Shown: positions 45,976 to 55,140, counted from the stretch's first letter. The stretch: DNA of 64,000 nt from Saprospiraceae bacterium (GCA_016714445.1 JADJNF010000001.1:1178001-1242000); one strand, 5' to 3'. Notes: generated from the sequence alone by a model not told the origin. Translations and numbers: made by a program.

Positions 45976-47223
45976 TTACCCAATAATAGTAGCAATTACC
46001 TTTCCTTTCAATTCCTTGCCGATAAATGGATTATTGGCAGATTTTGAAGCCATCTTATCTTTGGTACACATCCACGATACACCCGCATCAAAAATACATA
46101 AATCAGCTTTTACGCCCACAGCAATTTCAGGTATTTCAAGATTTAAAAGTAGCCTTGGTGCCATAGTGAGCTTGTGAAGAAGGGTCGGGAAAGCTATCTT
46201 TTCAGACAAATAAGTAAAACAAGCCGAAAGACATGTCTCCAGACCCGTAGCGCCGGGTGTCGCATAAGGAAACTCAAGATTTTTGGATTCCTCATCTAGT
46301 GGCGTATGATTACTGACAATGGCGCTTACGGTATCATCATTGATGCCTTCTATCAAATGTTGTTTATCAGCTTCAGATCTCAATACAGGGCTTACCTTCA
46401 GATTACTCTCAAAATCATACAAATCTGAGTCAGTAAATAAAAGATTCATATAGGCCACAGTAGCCTGTATATTATTTTGTTCATTTTTAGCCTGGCGGAT
46501 AGCTTCTACACTTCTGGCAGAAGAAATGGCATGTTCGATAATTTGTGAATCTTGATAAGCATTCAGCAGTATATCCCGCTGAACCATATGAAGTTCAGCA
46601 ATATCCGGAATGCCCCTCATCCCCAAAGAAGTACTCATTTCTCCTTCATGCATTTCACCACCTGCACCCAGATAATTGTCGTTTGGATGATGAATAATCG
46701 CCACGTCAATAGTGGATGCATATTGCAGCGCTCTGCCTAGCAAACCTGTATCCTGTACAGATTTCAATCCATCACTAAATGCTATCGCACCGCCTGACTT
46801 CATATCCATGTATTCCGCAATATCAATGCCTTTGCTATCCTTGCTTAAAGCACCGATCGGATAAATCGATACCCCGTTTCTGTCTGAATGATTGGCCAAA
46901 AAACTGATATCCGCTTTTGTTTGTGTAACCGGTTTATTGTTGGGAAATACTGCCAGTGCTGTATAGCCACCAGATAAAGCCGATTTGGTCAGTGTGTCTA
47001 TCGTCTCGCGGTGTTCATTTCCTGGTTCGCCGGTGTGTGTGCCTATGTCACACAGTCCGATGAAGCAATATAATTTGTTGCCGGAAATGATTTTAGCATC
47101 TTCATGACTGATTTCACCCTGTATTTGTGATATAATACCATCAGATATCAGTATATCTTTCACGGACAAATGAAATTCTGAACTCTGATGTAAAATGGTG
47201 GCTTTTTTAATCAGGATATTCAT
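45976..47223 (-). CDS. Dihydroorotase homologue lacking catalytic residues (PyrC'-like)
   Basis: A 415-residue amidohydrolase-fold protein aligning with multifunctional-complex-type dihydroorotases, yet the metal-site residues are absent: the expected DxHxHxREPG reads DIGTHTGEPG, the HHIS His is replaced (EHAIS), the aromatic-His loop reads AYMNLL, and the catalytic DHAPH reads NHTPL. Such inactive dihydroorotases (PyrC') exist in other bacteria, where they stabilise aspartate transcarbamoylase. Here a non-catalytic structural role in pyrimidine synthesis is the likeliest reading; another gene should supply activity. The frame is intact with an ATG start. Confidence 0.8.
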   Translation of the reverse strand: MNILIKKATILHQSSEFHLSVKDILISDGIISQIQGEISHEDAKIISGNKLYCFIGLCDIGTHTGEPGNEHRETIDTLTKSALSGGYTALAVFPNNKPVTQTKADISFLANHSDRNGVSIYPIGALSKDSKGIDIAEYMDMKSGGAIAFSDGLKSVQDTGLLGRALQYASTIDVAIIHHPNDNYLGAGGEMHEGEMSTSLGMRGIPDIAELHMVQRDILLNAYQDSQIIEHAISSARSVEAIRQAKNEQNNIQATVAYMNLLFTDSDLYDFESNLKVSPVLRSEADKQHLIEGINDDTVSAIVSNHTPLDEESKNLEFPYATPGATGLETCLSACFTYLSEKIAFPTLLHKLTMAPRLLLNLEIPEIAVGVKADLCIFDAGVSWMCTKDKMASKSANNPFIGKELKGKVIATIIG

Positions 47224-47231
47224 ACAAAGAT

Positions 47232-47822
47232 TTAATTTTTAAAGTATCTTAATAAAAGAGCTTCTATGGCTAAAAAAATCAAAGCGGCAATAATAAACCA
47301 CTTCCAAAGCACAATTCCTTTGTCCTTTTCAGTGATGGTACCTGAAATATTGGATTGCAGCGCAGATGAAATCACCCTAATTTTACCATTTGAAGGGTTT
47401 ATACCTGCTAGTTCCGACTCCGAATACATGCTCATATCTGACTCATTTCTGTCATAATTAAAAGCCAGCTTCCCGGTAATTTCTTCATCCAATTTTAAAT
47501 CATAAAAACCTGCCTTTTTTATTTGATCATTCAGGTCAAGATTTATTTTATTGCCAACAGGAATCTGCCCGGGGATGAGTTCCTGGTCGCCGCCGGTAAT
47601 TTTATATACGTAATCTCCGGTTCTTCTTTTGTTTTCTGTTTCGATCACCACATTATTGGTGATGGTATATGCCAGTTTTTTTTGTTTAGTAGTCGAAATG
47701 GCCATTTTATACAACAAGGGAACAAAAATTTCTGCATTAAAAACCAAATCATTTGAAGTGTTGTCCAAAGGAGCGGCACAAACGAAAAGTTGCCCATCCC
47801 CTACCCTGTATTTACTTAAGTA
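47232..47822 (-). pseudogene. C-terminal part of the BatA-like gene, after the amber codon
   Basis: This is the continuation, in the same reading frame, of the BatA-like gene at 47823-49262. The frame reads YLSKYRVGDGQLFVCAAPLD directly after the TAG and goes on with LVFNAEIFVPLLYKMAI. It ends in a membrane helix (WKWFIIAALIFLAIEALLL, near the C terminus) and LRYFKN. The family protein is a single chain of about 675 residues with helices at both ends. An independent start (TTG at 47768) is possible but no promoter is obvious. It ends 8 bases before the dihydroorotase-like gene. Confidence 0.7.
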
Positions 47823-49262
47823 CTATGTTCCATCCCGATACAAAAGAAGATTTTCCTGTAGTCCGGATGCCAATCTATTGATATTATAAGACAAAGTGGT
47901 GACCGGCAATTTTAAATTGGTCCCGGTGTTAATGTACACATCAGAAAATATAAATTCTTCCGTATTGATGGAAGATACTTCACGACGTGTTGTATTTAAG
48001 TACCCGAAACTACTTGCACCGGCACTGCTGAAAAAATTGTTGTACGTCCCCAGGTCTGATGTTTTGCCAGGAAAAACCAATACTTTTCCACCATTTCTAA
48101 GATATTGCAAAAGTTCATTATTAAGACCGGATGTTAACGTTTTTATATCATTTAAAATGATCAGATCAAAGCTGCCAAATTGCTGATACTGCAGCTGATT
48201 TACATTTTGGTTGGAGAGACTGAAATATTTTACACCTTTAAAAAGTGCATCCATAAATTTATTTGGCCCCATCTCATTGATAAACAATGCTTTAATAGTA
48301 TCCGGCACATCAAATGCAATAAAATAATCATCATCAAACTGTACCGGATAATCTGTCACATTTACCACACACTGTTGCCAGCCGGATTTGTCCACGGTGA
48401 CTACCACTGTATCCGTTATGCTACTATTGGCCGGTATATCTCTGATGCCAATAGGTTTTTCCTGACCATCCTTTCTGAATGACAATTTTACTTGTTCTGC
48501 GTCTTCTCCACTGTTATTTTTAATCCTTACGACAAGTTTATTATTTTGATTGAAAAAAGGTATCGGGCCATCAAACCAAACACTATCCACCGAAAGATTT
48601 TTTTGCTGACTGGTTTGAACAGGCAATAAATTGATCTCAAAGGTAGTATCCTGAAACAGATTAAAATTCGAAATACTCTTCTGAAAGTCAGAAATAAAAT
48701 AACTGATCTTGTTATCTGTAACTGTTTCAAAAAGTTGTTTTTGACGATTCAGCACCATGTCAGAAGTATGGACTGATGGACTGACCATAATTTCATCAAT
48801 ATAATTTAATGCATCTTCTTTGCTCAGAAATCGCTGATGTTTGCCTTCAAAATCATGGGTAAGTACCTGAAATTTATCTTCTTCACTATAGGCGTTTACT
48901 ATTGATTTTGCTCTGTCTTTGGCATAATCCAACAATGGAATATCTTCGATTTTTGAAGTCATCGAATAAGAATTATCTACAAAGATGGATATATGATTGG
49001 TACCGGACTTGATCGTATCTCCTGTAGGAATAAATGGTTGAGCAAAAGCCAAAACCAAAGCAACCAATGCCAGACATCTGCTTGCCAGCACCAGAAGATT
49101 TTTTAATTTATTGCGATTTGAAGTTTCTTCCTTTATTTCTTTCAGATACTTCACATTGGTAAAGTATACTCTTTTAAATTTTCTGAAATAAAACAAATGT
49201 ATAATCACCGGAATGGCCAGAGCCAAAAGGGCCCAAAGAAAAGAAGGGTATAAAAAATGCAT
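47823..49262 (-). CDS. BatA-like VWA-domain membrane protein, N-terminal part cut by an amber codon
   Basis: A 479-residue N-terminal portion. Residues 1-75 are the BatA N-terminal domain with two hydrophobic helices (FLWALLALAIPVIIHLFYFRKF and LVLASRCLALVALVLAFAQ). A VWA domain follows (about 90-200) with a MIDAS DNSYS motif, then CARDB-like and DUF4159/GATase-like segments (DLIILNDIKTLTSGLNNELL). The frame ends at TAG (47823-47825) after LLLYRDGT, where relatives continue; the same frame reads on without a break to 47232. Bat proteins are membrane chaperone-like factors in aerotolerance. One base change, CAG to TAG, would explain the stop. Confidence 0.75.
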   Translation of the reverse strand: MHFLYPSFLWALLALAIPVIIHLFYFRKFKRVYFTNVKYLKEIKEETSNRNKLKNLLVLASRCLALVALVLAFAQPFIPTGDTIKSGTNHISIFVDNSYSMTSKIEDIPLLDYAKDRAKSIVNAYSEEDKFQVLTHDFEGKHQRFLSKEDALNYIDEIMVSPSVHTSDMVLNRQKQLFETVTDNKISYFISDFQKSISNFNLFQDTTFEINLLPVQTSQQKNLSVDSVWFDGPIPFFNQNNKLVVRIKNNSGEDAEQVKLSFRKDGQEKPIGIRDIPANSSITDTVVVTVDKSGWQQCVVNVTDYPVQFDDDYFIAFDVPDTIKALFINEMGPNKFMDALFKGVKYFSLSNQNVNQLQYQQFGSFDLIILNDIKTLTSGLNNELLQYLRNGGKVLVFPGKTSDLGTYNNFFSSAGASSFGYLNTTRREVSSINTEEFIFSDVYINTGTNLKLPVTTLSYNINRLASGLQENLLLYRDGT

Positions 49263-49491
49263 AGGTTACGCCATTGTGGTTGCAAAAATAAGATTACTAA
49301 TACTAATAATGCGTTAATTGTTTAAATTTTTATGTTTGTTAACCTTTTTATATGAAATGTATTGGTTTGCATACATCAAAGTCGATGGTATGCAACCAAA
49401 AAAAAAAGGAAACCCATTTTTAACATTTTTTAAGTCATCGCTAAACGATTTACTATTAAATTTCGTTCTATAGGCAAATAATTTCAATCAG

Positions 49492-50139
49492 ATGAATCGT
49501 TTAATTTTTGTGCTGTTCCCCTTTCTCCTTATTTCTGCCACCGCGCCTTCATTAAAAATAGGATTATTAAAATATGGAGGAGGAGGGGATTGGTACTCAA
49601 ATCCGACATCGTTGGTCAATCTTGCAGGATTCTGCAATAAATTTCTCGGAACAAATATAGATCCCGAATACGCAGTAGTAGATGCCGGAAGTGTGGATTT
49701 GTTCAATTATCCTCTTGTTCATATGACAGGACATGGCAATGTGGTCTTTTCAGATGCTGATGCAGAAAATTTGAGAAACTATCTGATTGCAGGTGGATTT
49801 TTGCATATTGATGACAATTATGGTATCGATCCCTTTGTAAGAGTAGCCATGAAAAAAGTATTTCCGGAATTATCTTTTGTAGAATTACCTTTTAATCATC
49901 CCATTTACCATCAAAAATATAAATTTGACAATGGTTTACCCAAAATTCATAAACATGACGACAAACCTGCACAGGGATTTGGTTTGATATGGGAAGGCAG
50001 ATTGATTTGTTATTATTCTTATGAATCAGATCTTGGAGACGGATGGGAAGATCCTGAAGTACATAAAGATGCTGAAGAAGTCAGAATAAAAGCACTTAAA
50101 ATGGGTGCCAATATAGTACAATACGTATTTGGTTATTAA
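49492..50139 (+). CDS. DUF4159 family exported protein
   Basis: A 215-residue protein with a signal peptide (MNRLIFVLFPFLLISATA). It matches DUF4159 over the mature part: IGLLKYGGGGDWYSNP, VHMTGHGNVVFSDADAENL, GGFLHIDDNYGIDPFVR and the WEGRLICYYSYESDLGDGWEDPEVH segment. DUF4159 domains are related to class I glutamine amidotransferase folds and occur near BatA/MoxR-type gene sets. The function is unknown; its proximity to the divergently transcribed BatA-like gene 230 bases away suggests a shared envelope role. The kdsA gene follows by 15 bases and is probably co-transcribed. Confidence 0.85.
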   Translation: MNRLIFVLFPFLLISATAPSLKIGLLKYGGGGDWYSNPTSLVNLAGFCNKFLGTNIDPEYAVVDAGSVDLFNYPLVHMTGHGNVVFSDADAENLRNYLIAGGFLHIDDNYGIDPFVRVAMKKVFPELSFVELPFNHPIYHQKYKFDNGLPKIHKHDDKPAQGFGLIWEGRLICYYSYESDLGDGWEDPEVHKDAEEVRIKALKMGANIVQYVFGY

Positions 50140-50154
50140 AAACTTACTTACATC

Positions 50155-50988
50155 ATGCAAACATATTCTCTTGTACCTTCTATAAAAAATATTTCTCACC
50201 GGACGTCCAATAACTTTTTTCTTATCGCCGGACCCTGCGCCATTGAGTCAGAGCAAATGGCTATGGATATCGCTGAAAAAGTCATAAGAATCACATCTGA
50301 CTTAAAGATACCATTTGTATTCAAGGGTTCGTACCGTAAAGCCAACAGATCATCGATTCACTCATTTTCAGGGATCGGGGATGAAAAAGCGCTTAAGATA
50401 TTACGCAAGGTAGCTGAAACATTTGATCTGCCGGTAACGACAGACATCCACAGAGATGAAGAAGCATCGATGGCAGCCGAATATGTGGATATACTACAAA
50501 TCCCGGCTTTTCTTTGCAGGCAGACTTCACTTATCAAAGCTGCAGCGGATACCGGTAAAGTGGTCAATATTAAAAAAGGCCAGTTTATGAGCCCGGAATC
50601 CATGATACATGCAGTACAAAAAGTGAGGGAATGTAATAATGAAAAGGTAATGCTGACAGAACGGGGCACCACTTTTGGTTATCAGGATCTTATAGTTGAT
50701 TACAGAGGAATTCCTTTGATGCAGTCTTTTGGAGTGCCGGTAATTATGGATTGTACCCATTCTCTGCAACAACCCAATCAGCCTTCAGGGATAACAGGCG
50801 GCAAACCAGGATTAATTACTACCATTGCAAAGGCAGCTATAGCAGTGGGGGCAGACGGATTGTTTATTGAGACTCATCCCAACCCTTCAGAAGCAAAATC
50901 TGATGGTGCCAATATGTTGCCCTTAGATCAACTGGAGATGTTGCTCAACAAACTGGTCAACATCAGGCAGGCAACCTTACTCACCTGA
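50155..50988 (+). CDS. kdsA: 3-deoxy-8-phosphooctulonate synthase (KDO-8-P synthase)
   Basis: A 277-residue cytoplasmic enzyme that condenses phosphoenolpyruvate with arabinose-5-phosphate to KDO-8-phosphate for lipopolysaccharide inner core. Hallmarks are LIAGPCAIESEQMAMDIAE near residue 23, FKGSYRKANRSS, TTDIHRDEEA, FLCRQTSLIKAAADTG, VNIKKGQFMSPESM and FIETHPNPSEAKSDGANMLP. Asn in KANRSS and the absence of the metal Cys decide between metal-free and metal-dependent types; here Asn is present, suggesting the metal-independent type by analogy. It is downstream of DUF4159 by 15 bases. Confidence 0.95.
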   Translation: MQTYSLVPSIKNISHRTSNNFFLIAGPCAIESEQMAMDIAEKVIRITSDLKIPFVFKGSYRKANRSSIHSFSGIGDEKALKILRKVAETFDLPVTTDIHRDEEASMAAEYVDILQIPAFLCRQTSLIKAAADTGKVVNIKKGQFMSPESMIHAVQKVRECNNEKVMLTERGTTFGYQDLIVDYRGIPLMQSFGVPVIMDCTHSLQQPNQPSGITGGKPGLITTIAKAAIAVGADGLFIETHPNPSEAKSDGANMLPLDQLEMLLNKLVNIRQATLLT

Positions 50989-51142
50989 TGGTTGGTGTAA
51001 GATATGTGGCAAAGCCTCCACACCGGCACTCCATAACGAAACACAACTTCTTTTGATTTCGTCAGAAAGGAGAAATCATCCATTTGTATAATAAGTTATA
51101 CACCTTTTTATATTACATATGATATAAAATGATAATTTATTT

Positions 51143-51150
51143 TAACTTTG
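51143..51150 (+). promoter_or_regulatory. -7 box of the 202-residue lipoprotein gene
   Basis: TAACTTTG matches TAnnTTTG, about 53 bases before the ATG. No clear -33 box. Confidence 0.35.
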
Positions 51151-51203
51151 CGCTTTTAATTACAATTTATATTAAAATAATTAACCTTAAATCATAATTT
51201 ACC

Positions 51204-51812
51204 ATGAGAAATGTTTTGTTTTTAGTAATTATTATGCTTGTAATGGGATGTAAAAACGACCCCAAATCAGGTAGTCAAGCTGACAATTTAATTAAACCTG
51301 ATAATTCCGAAGCTGTTGATCCGTCGACTTTGAGCATACCCAATGCGTGTGAAATGATTTCTGAAGCTACCCTACAATCCATTTTAAATATTACCGGCAG
51401 TGATGTAAATATTAATGAAGCAAATGATCCGGGAAATACATCTGCAAAATCATGTTTTTTCAAATGGGATTCAGCTGATACACCGAATGCCGGAATTCTG
51501 ATACAGATACTTACCAACCCTGTATATAGTGAATATCCTCAGTACATTTCCAATTATGTATCTTCAAAACTTACAGAGGGTGAAACCGTACTTGGATCTG
51601 AAAAAGCGACCAGATTCAACAAATTCACAGCAGGCGATATTAATGGCGCTTATTCATTCGATCAGTCTCGTTTTTACTGGAATCTGGGCAATAACTATTT
51701 GTTTATGTTGGCATTTAATGTTTCTTCATTAAGCGAAGATAAAATGGTAGAAGTTGCAGAAAAAATCGTTGTTGAGGTTAATAAAAATTTTGCAAGCAAA
51801 TTAAAAGAATAA
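51204..51812 (+). CDS. Lipoprotein of unknown function
   Basis: A 202-residue exported lipoprotein (signal MRNVLFLVIIMLVMGC, lipobox Cys16). After a Asn/Asp/Ser-rich linker the mature part (about 45-200) has NACEMISEATLQSILNITG, ASAKSCFFKWDSAD-like Cys-Phe-Phe-Lys-Trp, and a helical tail. The layout (Cys near Met-Ile, then Cys-Phe-Phe-Lys-Trp) resembles DUF3558-type secreted domains in other bacteria, but the match is weak. The gene stands alone, just left of the MITE-like element that begins 16 bases after its stop. Confidence 0.65.
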   Translation: MRNVLFLVIIMLVMGCKNDPKSGSQADNLIKPDNSEAVDPSTLSIPNACEMISEATLQSILNITGSDVNINEANDPGNTSAKSCFFKWDSADTPNAGILIQILTNPVYSEYPQYISNYVSSKLTEGETVLGSEKATRFNKFTAGDINGAYSFDQSRFYWNLGNNYLFMLAFNVSSLSEDKMVEVAEKIVVEVNKNFASKLKE

Positions 51813-51828
51813 TTCCTAAAAATTTAAA

Positions 51829-51947
51829 GTGTATCCCCTTTTTACATTTTTGTAGGTAAAGTTTTAAGTTGGGAAGCATTAAAACAACCCTAAAGCAAAT
51901 TTATTGAATCCTTGCTTAATGGTTTCTTCTGTAAAAATGGGATACAC
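51829..51947. mobile_element. MITE-like element with 18-bp terminal inverted repeats
   Basis: GTGTATCCCCTTTTTACA (51829-51846) and TGTAAAAATGGGATACAC (51930-51947) are inverted with 17 of 18 matching positions, enclosing 83 bases. There is no coding content, as expected for a miniature inverted-repeat element mobilised by a transposase elsewhere. No clear target-site duplication is visible. The arms are too far apart and the right arm lacks a T-run, so it is not a normal terminator. Confidence 0.5.
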
Positions 51948-52010
51948 CATTGTTGATTATCTTTGTTTATAATTTTTAACTAATAAAATCAGCAATATTT
52001 AACTGACTTT

Positions 52011-53027
52011 TTACTTTACGCCGTAAAAGAACTGCTCAATAAAAGTATGAGGAAATTTTTCATCACCAGGAAATCCCAACTTTATATCTCGTCCGTCATG
52101 TGGAATAGCTGCTGTACCAAAAATATAATCCCAGATAGCCAATGATATTCCAAAATTGATCCCGTATTTCCGACCTTCAGGCAAATCATGGACATGATGC
52201 CAGATGTGCATCTCAGGACTGTTGAATATCTTTTTCATAAATGGACCTAAAATAAACCATCCAAATCCGACAGAAGCCAATAAACCCAAACTTTTTATTG
52301 TCCAGTCTGTATCCTCAAATAAGCGGATTTCTGCAATACCTGCGATCATGGCCAAACCGACCAGAAAACCTACGATACCACCTGTCACTCTGCCGCTGAT
52401 ATGAAAATTGCTGTGATTATAATGACCGATGGCTAAGGTGAAAATATGTATAACAAAAAAATCATATAATCCTATACCCAATAATGCAAGTGGTATATAT
52501 TCTATGGATCTATACACCACCGTTTCCATCCAGTGATATCTAAGGTGAGCAGCAAAACCCATTTCTTCTACAGAATGATGTACTTTATGGAACTGCCACA
52601 ACCACTCTACCCGATGCAGAAGCCGGTGGACCCACCACTGCACAAAATCCCTCACTAAAAAACCAATCAACAGAACTGCCCAAAGGGGAAATGTGTGGAG
52701 CGGATTGGATTTTTGCAAGTCAAAACCTGTCATACCCCTGATACCATCATTAAAGAGATCAACGACGACGTCTGATGCTGCATTGTAAATGACCAGCGAG
52801 AACAGAAAAAAATTAAAAAACATATAAAAGAAATCCAACCAGAAATCTTTGCGGAACATGGGTTGATTTTTTCTCCAGGGTTTGATAATCTCCAGACCGA
52901 AGAAAAAAGCAGAAACCAAGACAAGCCAGTAAAAATAATTATGAAAAGAAGGATGTGTGACTTCGTACCAAAGATAGGACGCATAGCCGCCATATCCATT
53001 CAGAAAGGTTTGAATGAGATCCTGCAT
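52011..53027 (-). CDS. Fatty acid hydroxylase/sterol desaturase superfamily membrane protein
   Basis: A 338-residue integral membrane di-iron enzyme. The His clusters HRLLHRVEWLWQFHKVHHS (about 134-152), HYNHSNFH (near 203) and HIWHHVHDLPEG (near 279) are the eight-histidine signature of the superfamily. Six or so hydrophobic helices surround them. Substrate is unknown: hydroxylation or desaturation of a lipid, carotenoid or sterol-like compound is possible. It follows the rhodanese lipoprotein gene by 52 bases and is probably co-transcribed. Confidence 0.88.
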   Translation of the reverse strand: MQDLIQTFLNGYGGYASYLWYEVTHPSFHNYFYWLVLVSAFFFGLEIIKPWRKNQPMFRKDFWLDFFYMFFNFFLFSLVIYNAASDVVVDLFNDGIRGMTGFDLQKSNPLHTFPLWAVLLIGFLVRDFVQWWVHRLLHRVEWLWQFHKVHHSVEEMGFAAHLRYHWMETVVYRSIEYIPLALLGIGLYDFFVIHIFTLAIGHYNHSNFHISGRVTGGIVGFLVGLAMIAGIAEIRLFEDTDWTIKSLGLLASVGFGWFILGPFMKKIFNSPEMHIWHHVHDLPEGRKYGINFGISLAIWDYIFGTAAIPHDGRDIKLGFPGDEKFPHTFIEQFFYGVK

Positions 53028-53079
53028 GATAGGTTTGTATTAATAATTTCTTGTGATTTCTGCTGATTTAAACATTGAA

Positions 53080-53493
53080 TTATTGTGCTTTGGCCCAGCC
53101 AGTATAGCCAGCTTTAAGATTGTATGTTTTATCAAAACCTAATTCCTTCATCATGTGAACAGCTTTGGCACTTCTACCTCCTGCTGCACAATACACGATA
53201 TATTCTTTACTTTTATCCAATGCAGCCACTTTTTCATTAAAATCAGGAGAGGTAATATCTATTTCCACCGCATCTCCTATTTTACCCAATGCTATCTCTT
53301 CAGGCGTTCGCACATCGAGTAATACAATTTTCGGTGATTGTGCTATCATGTTTTTTGCAGTAGGGATATCAATATCAGTGTTAAAAGCAGGGGCATTTTC
53401 TGCATTTTGCAGATCAGGAGCTGTTGCTGTTTTTTGTTCTTTACATGAAAGTATCATGATGGTACTCAATAAAAAAAGAAGGAAAAATCGCAT
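53080..53493 (-). CDS. Rhodanese-domain lipoprotein
   Basis: A 137-residue exported protein with a lipobox near residue 17 (LSTIMILSCKEQ). The single rhodanese domain has the substrate-binding LLDVRTPEEIALGKIGDAV segment and the active-site Cys in IVYCAAGGRSAKA, then a C-terminal GFDKTYNLKAGYTGWAKA typical of PspE-like proteins. It may handle sulfane sulfur in the periplasm. A -7 box (TACTTTTG on the minus strand, 53523-53530) lies 29 bases upstream, and the hydroxylase gene follows. Confidence 0.87.
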   Translation of the reverse strand: MRFFLLFLLSTIMILSCKEQKTATAPDLQNAENAPAFNTDIDIPTAKNMIAQSPKIVLLDVRTPEEIALGKIGDAVEIDITSPDFNEKVAALDKSKEYIVYCAAGGRSAKAVHMMKELGFDKTYNLKAGYTGWAKAQ

Positions 53494-53522
53494 AGAAATA
53501 CTTTTTTACATTTTTAATGGTG

Positions 53523-53530
53523 CAAAAGTA
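53523..53530 (-). promoter_or_regulatory. -7 box of the rhodanese gene
   Basis: TACTTTTG on the minus strand matches TAnnTTTG; TTTG at 53547-53550 is a possible -33 box but the 16-nt spacer is short. Confidence 0.35.
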
Positions 53531-54072
53531 AGGTTATGGTAAACCACAAAGTGTAACAATGGTTACAAATTAAACACCCTATTTATTATAAACTGAAGTT
53601 TCGGTGTTTGTATATAATAATAACAGTTTATAAATTATAAAAATATTTATAAAAATTGAATTAAAAAACAGAACATCAAATACTTAAATAAGCACTAAAA
53701 GAATACTTAAATTTAGGTGGTAAATTATTTCGTTTTGAATTGAAGAATACCAAGGGCCGACTCAGATTGGCCTTTTCATTTTTAGTCAAAACTTTGCAAA
53801 ATAGCCTTAATAACAGAAAACTGTGTGAGCCAAAACGGGTTATTAATTCGAGAGCAAATGAACGAAGTTCCTCAAATATCCAGAACGGTGAGTGAATACT
53901 AGAGGCGAGCCCGCCTGTTTTCTACGAAGTCGGACAGGTTTTTTATGTTTAGTTATTTTGTGAAGTTTTGACGTTAAGAAAATGAAAAAGCCCTGCTCGC
54001 GTCGGAGCGGGCGGACTTGACTTTTTGTTTCTTTTGTGTTAAGACAAAACGATGACTGAATGGTGCGAAGCA

Positions 54073-54097
54073 ACATCGTGATACGAAATCACGATGT
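54073..54097. repeat. Perfect 10-bp inverted repeat with 5-nt loop
   Basis: ACATCGTGAT (54073-54082) and ATCACGATGT (54088-54097) flank ACGAA. No T-run follows and no gene ends nearby, so terminator function is unlikely. A second weaker hairpin, CCACAA and TTGTGG, lies 10 bases on. Confidence 0.6.
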
Positions 54098-54235
54098 AAT
54101 GAAGGAACCACAAACTTCGGCTTGTGGCAAAGAGTAATTTTATATAGATTTGTTATTTACCGTGAAAATATTAGAATGAAGAACGATATTTAAATTTTGA
54201 CGCTGAAAATTTAGCCCCTAAACTTTAATCACAAA

Positions 54236-55054
54236 CTATTTTCCAACCATGCCAATCTGTTGACCTTCAGCAAAATTAATTCCTATTCCATTCAGATGGT
54301 ACACAGATTTTATCCTATCCATGACGTCATAGTACACCTCCCAATAGTCATCAGGAAGCACATAAGGTCTTACAGCCACAATGAGATTGGATGCACCGAA
54401 TTCTTCAATTCCTATTTCCGGCAAGGGCTGTTTTAATACTTTTTCCATTCCGAGAAGCTCATTCATAATCAGTGTTTTTACTTTTGGAAAATCTTCACTG
54501 TAGGGTAAAAATATTTTAAGTTCAATCCTGATATTTCCCCTCTTAGAAAAATTAGTGATAATGCCATTAATCACTTCTCCATTTGGAATGATCAGGGTTT
54601 TATTGCCCGGCGAGATGACCATAGTATTAAATATCTGTATATCCTGTACTTTGCCGAATTTGTCTTTCACTTCGATCCAGTCTCCCACTTTATATGGTTT
54701 GAAGGTCACAATAATAATACCTGCTGCAAAATTGCCGAGACTGCCCTGTAGCGCCAATCCCACCGCAAGACCACCAGCAGCGAGTACTCCCACAAATGCA
54801 GCTGTATTTACACCCACCATACCTGCGACACTGATGAGCAGAATAACTTTTAGGCCTATATTTGCCAGAGTCACCAGAAATGATAGAATTTCGGGTGTAA
54901 ATCCTGATTTTTGCAAAGTGACTTTAAGGATTGCTGACAACTTCTTTATGACCCAAAGTCCAATAATCAGTACAGCCAATGCCAATATCAAACCTGGAAG
55001 CGCTTTGACTAACCAATCCAAAGCCAAAAATGAATATTTTTCAATGTTTTCCAT
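54236..55054 (-). CDS. Small-conductance mechanosensitive channel (MscS family)
   Basis: A 272-residue inner-membrane channel that opens on membrane tension and protects against osmotic downshock. Three N-terminal helices are visible; the pore helix has AAGGLAVGLALQGSLGNFAAGI (about 92-113) with the Gly/Ala pattern of TM3. The cytosolic beta domain shows PYKVGDWIEVKDKFGKVQDI and VISPGNKTLIIPNGEVINGIITNFS. Length is like E. coli MscS (286). It is monocistronic, divergent from lpd. Confidence 0.93.
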   Translation of the reverse strand: MENIEKYSFLALDWLVKALPGLILALAVLIIGLWVIKKLSAILKVTLQKSGFTPEILSFLVTLANIGLKVILLISVAGMVGVNTAAFVGVLAAGGLAVGLALQGSLGNFAAGIIIVTFKPYKVGDWIEVKDKFGKVQDIQIFNTMVISPGNKTLIIPNGEVINGIITNFSKRGNIRIELKIFLPYSEDFPKVKTLIMNELLGMEKVLKQPLPEIGIEEFGASNLIVAVRPYVLPDDYWEVYYDVMDRIKSVYHLNGIGINFAEGQQIGMVGK

Positions 55055-55140
55055 AATATTTTAAAAATTGCACAAAAATAGAAAATATCATCAAACATGT
55101 ATAAGAAGGGAATAATGACCACATTAAAAAAGATATAAAT

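Larger units (their letters stand above)
53494..54235. other. 742-base gene-free interval rich in palindromes
   Basis: No gene is supported. Two GC-rich palindromic stretches (about 53901-53930 and 53986-54013) and a perfect 10-bp hairpin (54073-54097) followed by CCACAA/TTGTGG arms (54108-54127) mark it out in an AT-rich genome. The rhodanese gene promoter lies at the left edge. Confidence 0.55.

Noticed and set aside
53843..54076. Minus-strand frame of 77 residues
   Set aside because: It runs through palindromic non-coding DNA and shows no conserved features.
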